From the NCBI GenBank assembly GCA_965208015.1, contig OZ242308.1, positions 868,001 to 932,000 of the forward strand: a stretch of 64,000 bases of DNA, written 5' to 3'. Both the position numbers and the translations under genes were made by a program. Below, piece after piece: positions 55,501 through 63,440 of this stretch. Below the pieces are notes generated by a model. It did not search any database. It had not been told where the DNA came from and saw only the letters and a list, made by a program, of their open reading frames with translations. This DNA is from Bin87 sp965208015 (GTDB taxonomy: Bacteria; Chloroflexota; Dehalococcoidia; Lucifugimonadales; UBA3495). The first letter of the stretch is position 1. The number at the start of each line of letters is the position of its first letter.

Positions 55501-55854
55501 CTATAGCGTCAGTCTATCCGCGGGAACGAGACGTTCGCCCAACGGATCAACGATAAGCTCGAAGATCTCCAGAGTGGTGGCTCCGATGAGAAACTCGTCC
55601 TCGGGTCCAAAGATGACCGGGCAATACCTGACCTGTTCGTCAATGCCAAAACGCGCGTCTGCTACCGCGTACTCCACGGTACTGCCGTCGGCAATGCTGT
55701 ACCTGCTGGTTCGCAGCGGCGCGATTCGCAAGCGTGCCATCAGCGATTGAGGCATCATCGAGTGGGTTGCTCCAGTGTCAACCATTGCTGACACCGGAAA
55801 CAAATCCCCGCCCGCCGGATGTCCGACGCTGACCTGTACGTTGAATGTACCCAT
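55501..55854 (-). CDS. retropepsin-like aspartic protease, copy 3
   Basis: 117 residues. MGTFNVQVSVGHPAGGDLFP, catalytic SAMVDTGATHSMMP, SIADGSTVEYAVADARF, VIFGPEDEFLIGATTLEIFELIVDP (parts). Same length and layout as copy 1. The three genes lie head to tail with gaps of 17 and 39 bases. Confidence 0.85.
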   Translation of the reverse strand: MGTFNVQVSVGHPAGGDLFPVSAMVDTGATHSMMPQSLMARLRIAPLRTSRYSIADGSTVEYAVADARFGIDEQVRYCPVIFGPEDEFLIGATTLEIFELIVDPLGERLVPADRLTL

Positions 55855-55961
55855 CTCGCCTCCGACATCGATGATAAGGTCTCCTTCTCGACTGCGTCAA
55901 TTTCCGGCTCTGATGCTTGGGTGCGTGCTAAACTGCGGCGACAAACCACAGGAGGTAACCC

Positions 55962-56894
55962 ATGTCCTGGAGCTTTGAACTGGTCGCCGGACCCTACGGC
56001 GGCACCACCGAGGGGCCGGTTTGGGACGGCGAGGCGTTGCTGTTCACCCTCATCCCAGAGTCCAAGATCCTGCGCTACGATCCCGAGACTGGCGAAGTCT
56101 GCGAGTATTTCACCGAATCTTTCAACACCAACGGGTTGTGCTTCGACGCCGGCGGAAACCTCTACGGCTGCCAGCAGGGCCGGCGTCGCATCGCCCGCTT
56201 CGACGCCGCCAGCAACACCGCGGTTTCGATGCCCCACCTGCTGGACGGCATGCGGCACAACAATCCCAACGACCTGGTCGTGGACAAGTCGGGTCGCATC
56301 TGGTTCACTGACCCGTATTCCGGCATTGGCGACAGCGGCCCGCAGGAATTGGACCACATGTCGGTGCTCCGGCTGGATCCCCGGGGCAATGACCAGTGGG
56401 ATCTCGTGCGGGCCACCACGGATATCAGTCGACCCAACGGCATCCTGATCAGCCGCGACCAGCGCACGCTCTACATTGCCCAGAGCGACTACGGAGCCGA
56501 CCGGCGCCGCGAGTTGCGCGCCTATCCCATCAACGACGACGGCTCGCTGGGCGAATACCGGACGCTGCACACCTTCGGCATCGACGGCGGCGCGGCCGAC
56601 GGCGACATGCGCGGGCAGGGCAGCCAGGGCGTGCAGCGGGGCGTGGACGGCATGACGCTGGACGTGGACGGCAACATCATCGTCTGCGCCGGATGGGAAG
56701 CGGCCGGCCCGGGGCCGATCATCTACGTGTTTTCGCCCGAGGGTCGGGTGCTGGAAACCCACCCGATGCGAGTGGATCGGCCCACCAACTGCTGCTTCGG
56801 CGACGCCGATATGCGCACTCTTTACGTCACCACCGGGGGAGGCCACCTCTTTCGCGCCCGCACTGACCGCACCGGCTGGATCATGTGGCCCTAG
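55962..56894 (+). CDS. SMP-30/gluconolactonase-like protein
   Basis: 310 residues, six-bladed propeller, AGGAGG upstream. LVAGPYGGTTEGPVWDGEALLFTLIPESKILRYDPETGE (parts; conserved EGP metal-binding Glu), NGLCFDAGGNLYGCQ, HNNPNDLVVDKSGRIWFTDP (metal-ligand Asn-Asp), RPNGILISRDQRTLYIAQS, VDGMTLDVDGNIIVCAG. Hydrolyses lactones with a divalent metal; substrate unknown. No signal peptide. Confidence 0.9.
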   Translation: MSWSFELVAGPYGGTTEGPVWDGEALLFTLIPESKILRYDPETGEVCEYFTESFNTNGLCFDAGGNLYGCQQGRRRIARFDAASNTAVSMPHLLDGMRHNNPNDLVVDKSGRIWFTDPYSGIGDSGPQELDHMSVLRLDPRGNDQWDLVRATTDISRPNGILISRDQRTLYIAQSDYGADRRRELRAYPINDDGSLGEYRTLHTFGIDGGAADGDMRGQGSQGVQRGVDGMTLDVDGNIIVCAGWEAAGPGPIIYVFSPEGRVLETHPMRVDRPTNCCFGDADMRTLYVTTGGGHLFRARTDRTGWIMWP

Positions 56895-56977
56895 CCTCGA
56901 TTTGCCCTTGACAAGCCGCACCGTTCCCCCAACAATCTGCAAAACCGCATCCAGCACATCCTCCAGGAGATTACGCA

Positions 56978-58057
56978 ATGACAACTGTGACCTCACACAA
57001 CACCAACGTATACGTCGGCTTGGCCGGCGAGAGCGCCTTGATCATCGGCGCTGAAGGCACCCCGCTGGGCGAGGGTGGCATGTACCGGCTCACCGAGGGC
57101 CAGTCGGAGTGGGCCTGCATTGAGAACGGCCTGCCCGAAAACCCCCAGGTCCGCGCCCTGCTGGCCCACCCCGACGAGCCGGCCACCATTTTCGCCGGAA
57201 CCCAGGACGGCGTGTATCGCAGTGACGACCGGGGCGAGAACTGGCGTCGCACCGACACCCTCAGCGGCGACGTGTGGTCCATGGCGGTCCACCCCAACGA
57301 CTCGTCGATCATGTTCGCCGGATACGACGCAGGCCGCGTGTGCCGCTCCAACGACGGCGGCAACACCTGGCAGCAGATGAACACCGAGGGCATGGTGCAT
57401 CCCCACATCACCATGAACCCCCATGAAATCTGCAAGCGCGTGATCGGCATCAGCATAGATCCGGCCTACCCCGACGACGTGTACGGCGCAATCGAAGTGG
57501 GCGGCCTCATCGCATCCCGGGACGGTGGGGACAACTGGTCCTGCATCACGGACGGACATTACACTCGCCTGGGGCCGGTGGACCTCCACGGAGTCCAGGT
57601 GAATCCCTCCAAGCCCGGCCTGGTGTACATCATCACCCAGTTGGCCATGTTCCGCAGCCGGGAGCGCGGGGAGTCCTGGGAGTTTGTGCCCATTGAGGAG
57701 ATGTTCGAAGGCGGCAGCTACTGCCGCGACCTGGTCGTCGACCCCACCGACCCCAACCGCATGTACCTGGCCGCCGGGGCCGGCGGCGGCAGCGCGCCGG
57801 CCGGCACCGTAGACGCTGGCGTGCTGGTCCGGTCCACCGACGCCGGAGAGACCTGGGAGCGGGTGGACATCGGCGAGGTGGCCCCGGCCCGCATGTTCCA
57901 GATCGCCATCGACCGGAACGCGCCGCGCAACGTCTACTGCTGCGACCGCGACGGACACGTCTATTGCAGCAACGACGGCGGCAACGAGTGGACCCGGACC
58001 GACGTGCCGGTGGAGATGTCTCGCGGTCGTCACGTTTATCCGATGATTGCAGCCTGA
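56978..58057 (+). CDS. BNR/Asp-box repeat beta-propeller protein
   Basis: 359 residues. Six Asp-box motifs at regular spacing: RSDDRGENW, RSNDGGNTW, ASRDGGDNW, RSRERGESW, RSTDAGETW, CSNDGGNEW. Resembles sialidase/Sortilin-type and plant HCF136-like propellers; catalytic sialidase residues are not evident. No signal peptide, so probably cytoplasmic. Follows the SMP-30 gene after 83 bases and may share its transcript. Confidence 0.85.
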   Translation: MTTVTSHNTNVYVGLAGESALIIGAEGTPLGEGGMYRLTEGQSEWACIENGLPENPQVRALLAHPDEPATIFAGTQDGVYRSDDRGENWRRTDTLSGDVWSMAVHPNDSSIMFAGYDAGRVCRSNDGGNTWQQMNTEGMVHPHITMNPHEICKRVIGISIDPAYPDDVYGAIEVGGLIASRDGGDNWSCITDGHYTRLGPVDLHGVQVNPSKPGLVYIITQLAMFRSRERGESWEFVPIEEMFEGGSYCRDLVVDPTDPNRMYLAAGAGGGSAPAGTVDAGVLVRSTDAGETWERVDIGEVAPARMFQIAIDRNAPRNVYCCDRDGHVYCSNDGGNEWTRTDVPVEMSRGRHVYPMIAA

Positions 58058-58085
58058 GCGCGGCCCAAATCAGCAGGCCCGATTG

Positions 58086-58113
58086 GCAGGGGCGAATGAT
58101 TATTCGCCCCTGC
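58086..58113. repeat. 28-bp palindrome (family C), one central mismatch
   Basis: Same outer bases as 52671-52698 (GCAGGGGCGAAT arms) with TGATTA at the centre. Also shares the upstream CCGATT..CAGG context with that copy. Between the BNR gene and the next gene. Confidence 0.9.
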
Positions 58114-58154
58114 GTGATGCACGGTACCAGACAGACCACCGGAGGGAGCGAACC

Positions 58155-58775
58155 GTGTCAACCAACCCGTTGTGGAACGCCACTTTCCGCGTCGGCGAGG
58201 CCGACCTGGAATACATGACCCTTGAAGCCGCCGATTTGCCCGAGTCTCTGCTCGGATACCAGCTGGCCCGGAGCGGCCCGCTGGACAATCAGGAGATGGC
58301 CGAGAACGGTTTCAAGGGCAGCACGGCCGACCGCTTTCGCAACGCCGGACGCATCGGCGGGTTCATGCGGGAGTTCGTCCCCACCTCGGATGTGTCGCCA
58401 GCAAGCGGCGTGGATTTCGTGGGAGCGACGGTGGTGCACCTGTTCGAAAACCCGGACCAGGTTTCGGGTTGGATGTCGGATATCTTCGTCAAGGACTTTG
58501 AGGACAACGTGGGAGAGAGCGTTGGCTCCGGGCAGCAGATCGTGTCGGTGCAGAAGATCGAAACGGGCGGGTTCTACGACGAGTCGGTGGGGCTGTACGT
58601 GCTGCAAGGCGGCCCGGCGGGTCTGCTATCGTCAACGGTGATTGACTTCCGCGTGGGCCGTCTGCTGGGTGTAGCTTTCGTGGGTTCCATAGGTGAGCAC
58701 GACCGCACGCCGCTGGCCACCGAAATGGCCCTGGCGCTTGAGAAACGCATGGTTCAGGTTGCGCTGGGTGTTTGA
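58155..58775 (+). CDS. hypothetical protein
   Basis: 206 residues from GTG 58155 with GGAGGGAG upstream. Not recognised. Two-domain alpha/beta look; RNAGRIGGFMREFV, VVHLFENPDQVSGWMSDIFVKDF and SSTVIDFRVGRLLGVAFVG are the most structured parts. No signal or TM. Confidence 0.6.
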   Translation: MSTNPLWNATFRVGEADLEYMTLEAADLPESLLGYQLARSGPLDNQEMAENGFKGSTADRFRNAGRIGGFMREFVPTSDVSPASGVDFVGATVVHLFENPDQVSGWMSDIFVKDFEDNVGESVGSGQQIVSVQKIETGGFYDESVGLYVLQGGPAGLLSSTVIDFRVGRLLGVAFVGSIGEHDRTPLATEMALALEKRMVQVALGV

Positions 58776-58804
58776 CCACAAGCCCGAAGTCGCCCCATAG
58801 TGTT

Positions 58805-59539
58805 ATGCCTACTCCAAATAAGACAACTCAGTGGATGCAGGTGGTATCTGCCCTGAAGGCTTTGGGCGGTATCGCCACACTGTCGCAACTCAACCGCGCC
58901 CTGCTCGCTCCGGGCGGGGCTGCAACTAACTGGGGAACCAAAACCCCGGAGGCGACGATACGACGTATAGTGCGTAACACACCCGACCACATCCACGTTC
59001 TCAAGCCCGGCCTGTACTGCCAGCGGGAGCTGGCGCCGACGTATGCAAATGACTACAATCTGCCCCGCGAAGGTGACCTCCCGACCAAAGTGGCGGAGCG
59101 GAACCACTGGTATTATCAAGGTCTGCTGCTCGAAATTGGCAACGCTCGGGACTACAAAACCTATGTGCCGGCGCAAGATAGGAACCGGGTCTTTGGCAAT
59201 CAAAAGCTTGGGGAAGTCTGCGGCACAACGAAATTGCCCAATTTCGGGTATCAGCACTTTATGCGTAGGGCAAAGTCGGTGGATGTAATTTGGTTCAACA
59301 GGCGGAATATGCCCGCTGAATTGTTCGAGGTCGAATTCTCTACCGATATGCTGAACTCGCTGTCCAAATTCAACGAACTGCGTGATTTCTATACCCAATT
59401 CAGCATTGTTGCGCCGCCACATCGGAAGAATCATTTTGACGATCGGATCAACATGGATATGTTCCACGAAATTCGTCGGCGTGTCGCATTCATCAGTACC
59501 GACCGAATTGACTACGAACGCATCCCAACGAGGCGATGA
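58805..59539 (+). CDS. possible winged-helix plus PD-(D/E)xK-type protein
   Basis: 244 residues from ATG 58805. N-terminal helix-turn-helix (QVVSALKALGGIATLSQLNRAL, TPEATIRRIVRNTPDHIHVLKPGLYC) looks like a winged helix. C-terminal SVDVIWFNRRNMPAELFEVEFSTDMLNSLSKFNELRDFY (parts) has the D-x(n)-E-V-E pattern of restriction-like nucleases. Such fusions occur in restriction or defence proteins, but I cannot assign a family. Base composition is lower in GC than its neighbours, suggesting transfer. Confidence 0.55.
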   Translation: MPTPNKTTQWMQVVSALKALGGIATLSQLNRALLAPGGAATNWGTKTPEATIRRIVRNTPDHIHVLKPGLYCQRELAPTYANDYNLPREGDLPTKVAERNHWYYQGLLLEIGNARDYKTYVPAQDRNRVFGNQKLGEVCGTTKLPNFGYQHFMRRAKSVDVIWFNRRNMPAELFEVEFSTDMLNSLSKFNELRDFYTQFSIVAPPHRKNHFDDRINMDMFHEIRRRVAFISTDRIDYERIPTRR

Positions 59540-59696
59540 ATTAACCCGGAATGCGTGGTCTTGTTAGGTTTCCAAGGAAAGTATATCGGCAGATTTGTCG
59601 TAGGACCTCAGTGGCGCAATAGCCAGCGAACGACTAACCGATTTATAGAGCAAGATGGTTTCAGGTTTTCCAAATCCAGACGGATAGGAGGCTACT

Positions 59697-59897
59697 ATGT
59701 GCGATGAAATCACTACTGCTGATGGCAGGGTATTGTTCAAAATCGATGAGGACAGAGTGCTGTCCGTTTTTATCCGCTCCGACTAGGCCGTAGAATGGGG
59801 CGTGCCCGTGGTTTTTGATGCAGACGAACTTTGGGGAATGGTCATGCCTGATGCCATGGCCGCCCATAATGCGGCGAAATCCCCTCCAGACTGCTGA
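59697..59897 (+). pseudogene. small gene interrupted by an in-frame amber codon
   Basis: ATG 59697 has a strong RBS (ATAGGAGG). MCDEITTADGRVLFKIDEDR then LSVFIRSD and TAG at 59784. The same frame continues AVEWGVPVVFDADELWG to TGA at 59895, 66 residues if read through. The downstream part reads like real protein, so a GAG-to-TAG type mutation is likely. Family unknown. Confidence 0.5.
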
Positions 59898-59914
59898 CGA
59901 CCCGAGTTCATCGA

Positions 59915-60754
59915 TTATGAGCCGGGCGCGGCGCCCGTTCCGGCCGGCACCTCAACGCCTACGTTCAATAATGACGGGTCGATCAGGATTATTGCGAGCA
60001 TCCCCCAGCCCAGTATCAGCCCCACTGCGACCACCACAATTTCTGCCATGCCCAGGGGCATCCACCCCAGCCGGATGCCCAGCCGGTGCTGCCAGAACCG
60101 GTTGATGTTGGTCTGGGCGTGCCACATGATCCAGGAGAGCAGCACGGCCTGGCCCACCTGAATGGCCACGTAAGCAGCCTGTTGGGACGCGGTGAGCGGA
60201 CCCTCGGCCGGCAGGATGAAGGACACCATCCCCAGCATGACGACGCCGAAATATATCAGCACGATGCGGGCCGGACTGAGCGTCGTCGGGACGCCGCGCT
60301 GCTCCATCAGCTCCTGGTACACCCGCATGTGGGCGTGGAGCCGGAAGAACTGGTAAATCGGCACCAGGAGAGATAGCGCGTGCATCACCGGGAAGGCGAT
60401 TTCGCCCGTGTGTTCCCGGTACTGCCGCCACGTGGCAAACATCCAGTAGAAGATGTAAAGGCCTGAACTGAGCACCGTGAGCGCGATGATGCGTCCGGGC
60501 GGGATGTAGTAGGGGAAGGCGTCGTCCCGCGGTCCGGCGTAGGTCGGCTCCGACCCCATCGAGGCGCGGTCGGGCGTGGCGGGACCGCTTTCGGGTCTGT
60601 AGGGAGCGCCGGCCAGCCGGTCAATCTCGGCCGTGGCGGCTGGTGGAGAGCCGGCGGGATGAAGTTCGGCTCCGCAGGTGCCGCAGAAACGGTGCTCGGG
60701 AGCGTGGACGGCGCCGCACCGAGAGCATACTAAAGAGTCGCCGGAAGTGGTCAT
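59915..60754 (-). CDS. zinc-ribbon membrane protein (DUF4234-like)
   Basis: 279 residues. N-terminal zinc ribbon C10-x2-C13...C24-x2-C27 (CSRCG, FCGTCG), a 60-residue Pro/Ala linker, then about five TMs: RIIALTVLSSGLYIFYWMFATWRQYREHTGE (DUF4234-like), IVLIYFGVVMLGMVSFIL, AYVAIQVGQAVLLSWIMW and a final AEIVVVAVGLILGWGMLAIILI (parts). Function unknown. Confidence 0.8.
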   Translation of the reverse strand: MTTSGDSLVCSRCGAVHAPEHRFCGTCGAELHPAGSPPAATAEIDRLAGAPYRPESGPATPDRASMGSEPTYAGPRDDAFPYYIPPGRIIALTVLSSGLYIFYWMFATWRQYREHTGEIAFPVMHALSLLVPIYQFFRLHAHMRVYQELMEQRGVPTTLSPARIVLIYFGVVMLGMVSFILPAEGPLTASQQAAYVAIQVGQAVLLSWIMWHAQTNINRFWQHRLGIRLGWMPLGMAEIVVVAVGLILGWGMLAIILIDPSLLNVGVEVPAGTGAAPGS

Positions 60755-60828
60755 GATCTAACGGCGACTGCGCAGAAAATTGGGGGCGGACACATCGCCG
60801 CCCCAGTACCGAACGCCGAAAGCAACGA

Positions 60829-61614
60829 TCAAGCCTTGCCCCACACCACCGGATTGCTGAGCGTTCCGATGCCGTTGACGGTGATGTCGCAGACGTCGCC
60901 GTCTTTCATGTTCTCGGTGGCGCCGTCGGTTCCCATCCACAGCACGTCGCCGGGAACCAGGGTGAGGTACTTGCTCATGTCGCTGATGTACTCGCGCACC
61001 CCGAAGATCGCCGTGTTGAGGTCGTACTCGCCGACCACGCGCTCGTTGACCTGGATGGTGACGTGCAACTCGTCGGGGTCAAGGCCGGTGGCGATCCAGG
61101 GCCCCATGGGCTTGAAGGTGTCGGTGTTCTTGGCGCGCCACATGGTGCGGTCGTTGCGCTGCCAGTAGCGCTCGCTGACGTCGTTGCCGATGGTGTAGCC
61201 GAGGACGTAGTCCAGGGCCTCGTCCTGGCTGACGTTGCGGCACTCCTTCCCGATGACCACGACCACCTCGCCCTCGTACTGGAGCTCCTCGGTGGCGTCG
61301 GCGGGCACCATGATGGGATCGCCCTGGCCCGTGAGGGCGTTGACCGCGCGGTAACCAACGTCGGCCTTCTGGGGAAGGTTGGGCTCCTCGCCGCGCATGT
61401 GGGCCGCCCAGGTTACGTGCTCGGGGAAGTTGATGCCGGCGGCGTAGAAGGTGGGTGGGACCACCGGCGGGAGCAGTTTGACGGAACTCAGCGCGTACTT
61501 GCTGCCCGATTCCTTGAGGCCGTCGAACAGGCCTCCCTGGACTTCCACGACGGTGTCGCCGTCAACGATGCCGTGGGCTACCCGATCTCCCGTGCGAAAC
61601 CTGCAAATCAGCAT
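60829..61614 (-). CDS. fumarylacetoacetate hydrolase family protein
   Basis: 261 residues from ATG 61614 with AGGAGG upstream. MLICRFRTGDRVAHGIVDGD, FYAAGINFPEHV, YEGEVVVVIGKECRNVSQDEALDYVLGYTIGNDVSER (parts; metal-binding Glu in EGE and Asp in NDVS), GDVLWMGTDGATENMKDGD. FAH-fold enzymes cleave C-C bonds or isomerise/decarboxylate in aromatic catabolism. Exact substrate not evident. Confidence 0.88.
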   Translation of the reverse strand: MLICRFRTGDRVAHGIVDGDTVVEVQGGLFDGLKESGSKYALSSVKLLPPVVPPTFYAAGINFPEHVTWAAHMRGEEPNLPQKADVGYRAVNALTGQGDPIMVPADATEELQYEGEVVVVIGKECRNVSQDEALDYVLGYTIGNDVSERYWQRNDRTMWRAKNTDTFKPMGPWIATGLDPDELHVTIQVNERVVGEYDLNTAIFGVREYISDMSKYLTLVPGDVLWMGTDGATENMKDGDVCDITVNGIGTLSNPVVWGKA

Positions 61615-61733
61615 GGCCGTCGCCTCCTGTGGTGCGGTGAATGATGGTGCTCCTATTGTCGGCGTCAATTCTGGCATCATCCCTGAACCGGGTCAAGCAG
61701 GATGATGCAGCATCGGCTGGATGGCGGCAAAGG

Positions 61734-62126
61734 TCAGGGGGCGACGATATCACCCAGCAGGGTACGGATGCGGTTGGCAAATGCGTCGGCTTGCTGACAA
61801 GCGTCGGCGGCCTGGGTTTCGGTGAAGACCGTTGCCACAACGTAATCCGCAGATATGCGCATTGGGGCGAGTCGTCCAATCACAGAACTCCATCCGCTTT
61901 CGACTAATCCCGGCTGTACTATATGTTGGCTGAACAAAATGTTGACACCGCGATGATTACGGGTGCTGATTTCGTACAACTCCAACGAAGCCTTTGCGGC
62001 GTGAAATACCGCATAATAAGCACGGGAAATCGCATCAGCGTAGAAACCATGCTGAAGACAAAGCTGGGCGACTTGAAGGCAACTCTCAGCCCGTCGCCAT
62101 TCCGCAATCGTCTGGGCTTCGCTCAC
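61734..62126 (-). CDS. HEPN-domain toxin-like protein
   Basis: 130 residues. ADAISRAYYAVFHAAKASLELY carries the HEPN core RAYYAVFHA; C-terminal helix FTETQAADACQQADAFANRIRTLL. In HEPN-MNT systems this protein is an RNase or kinase-like toxin silenced by AMPylation from the MNT partner. The ATG overlaps the upstream MNT stop by four bases. Confidence 0.85.
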   Translation of the reverse strand: MSEAQTIAEWRRAESCLQVAQLCLQHGFYADAISRAYYAVFHAAKASLELYEISTRNHRGVNILFSQHIVQPGLVESGWSSVIGRLAPMRISADYVVATVFTETQAADACQQADAFANRIRTLLGDIVAP

Positions 62127-62458
62127 AACGCGCTAACCCCGTCTTTCGCCAGGTTGTAAATCCAGCCCTTTTCGCGCTTCGATTCCTCCCATTCCTTCAT
62201 GGTGTAAGGGAAAATCGTTGGGGCCACGAAGAAAATGGTTGTGTCCAGCAGAATCCCCAGGTCAGCAACGTCCCGCGCTTTCTCGTGGTCGTCTCCTTTG
62301 ATCAGCACCAGCGTGTTGAAATCTACGTCGAGGTCGGAAATCCCCCGCGCGTACGGGCCAAAAATGATGATGTCTTCCACCAGGCCGGGGAACTTTTCAT
62401 CCAATTGCCGGCGGTATTCGTCCACCCAGGCCTGTTCGTCAGCGCTCAAGTTCAGCAT
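62123..62458 (-). CDS. MNT-domain nucleotidyltransferase antitoxin
   Basis: 111 residues. Motif IIIFGPYARGISDLDVDFNTLVLIKG is the minimal nucleotidyltransferase site; the usual GSxARG is GPYARG and the two Asp (SDLDVDF) are kept. Located directly upstream of HEPN, coupled ATGA. Likely the AMP-transferring antitoxin. Confidence 0.82.
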   Translation of the reverse strand: MLNLSADEQAWVDEYRRQLDEKFPGLVEDIIIFGPYARGISDLDVDFNTLVLIKGDDHEKARDVADLGILLDTTIFFVAPTIFPYTMKEWEESKREKGWIYNLAKDGVSAL

Positions 62459-62662
62459 CTTGCCTAGCCTCCGTCGGTCAGTCGATGCGGTTGCTTACGC
62501 GGCATCGGTTGCGTTGCGCGTTCAATTCTAGCATTCCGCAACGAGCCACTCACGACAAATTGGACCGACCGGCCGTGTGGTAAGATATCCGCCGTCGCAA
62601 CGGCATTAGGATGCTGTCGCGCGCAACCATAACCGACAATGGCAAGCAGGTGCGAATACGGT

Positions 62663-63433
62663 ATGCAGCAGCCCGAAACCACACTGATTTACTGGGCGCC
62701 CAGTCGGGTGAGATTCAACCTGACCCTGATCCTTGCCGCCGCCGTCATCCTGTTTGGCCTGTACCAACTGTTCATGGACGCCCGCCGGGGGGATGACGTT
62801 CCCGCCGAGCCTGCCGCGCAAACCGAGCAGTCAAGCGGAGAGGCCGAAACGCCCGCTCCCAGCCGCAGCGGAGGCAGCGGCGCCTGGCTGCTGATAGTCG
62901 TCGGCTTGGGTGTGGGCGCGTACTCGTGGCTGACGTCACCGCGGCAGTACCGCGTGTATTCCGACGCGCTGATCATCATGTTCGGCACGCCCAGACGACG
63001 CACCATCCACTTCAGCGACATTCGTGAAGTGGTTAGCGACCGCGGCTTCATGGGGGACCCGCTGCGCGTGTACACCATGAACCGGCGTCGTATTCCCCTC
63101 CAGGTCCGCGAGCCCGAAGAGATGCACCGGTATTTGGATGGGGCCCTGGCTGACTTCCGCCGCGCCTACCCGCAGTATGCGCCCCCGCCGGAAGAACCCG
63201 AACCGGGCGAAGCCGCGCCCGACGTGGTGGAATCTACGTCTACCGACGGGTCTCAGCCCGCCAACGACGTCGGTCCCGATCCGGCCCCCGCCGACAGCGC
63301 CACCACCGAAGCTTCTGCGCCCGCCGAACCTGACCCTCCACCCGAGCGCAGTCCGCGCTCCCGTCGTCGCAGTCTCCGGGATGACGCCCCCTCCGACGGC
63401 GATGGGGGCGACAACCGTCCGCGGATCAGCTAG
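62663..63433 (+). CDS. membrane protein with disordered tail
   Basis: 256 residues from ATG 62663 (ATG 62639 would add eight; neither has a clear RBS). TM1 FNLTLILAAAVILFGLYQLF, an acidic loop, TM2 SGAWLLIVVGLGVGAYSWL, then a PH-like beta segment (YRVYSDALIIMFGTPRRRTIHFSDIREVV) and about 90 residues rich in Pro/Glu/Ser with a basic RSRRRS patch. Function unknown. Confidence 0.65.
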   Translation: MQQPETTLIYWAPSRVRFNLTLILAAAVILFGLYQLFMDARRGDDVPAEPAAQTEQSSGEAETPAPSRSGGSGAWLLIVVGLGVGAYSWLTSPRQYRVYSDALIIMFGTPRRRTIHFSDIREVVSDRGFMGDPLRVYTMNRRRIPLQVREPEEMHRYLDGALADFRRAYPQYAPPPEEPEPGEAAPDVVESTSTDGSQPANDVGPDPAPADSATTEASAPAEPDPPPERSPRSRRRSLRDDAPSDGDGGDNRPRIS

Positions 63434-63440
63434 CGCGGCT

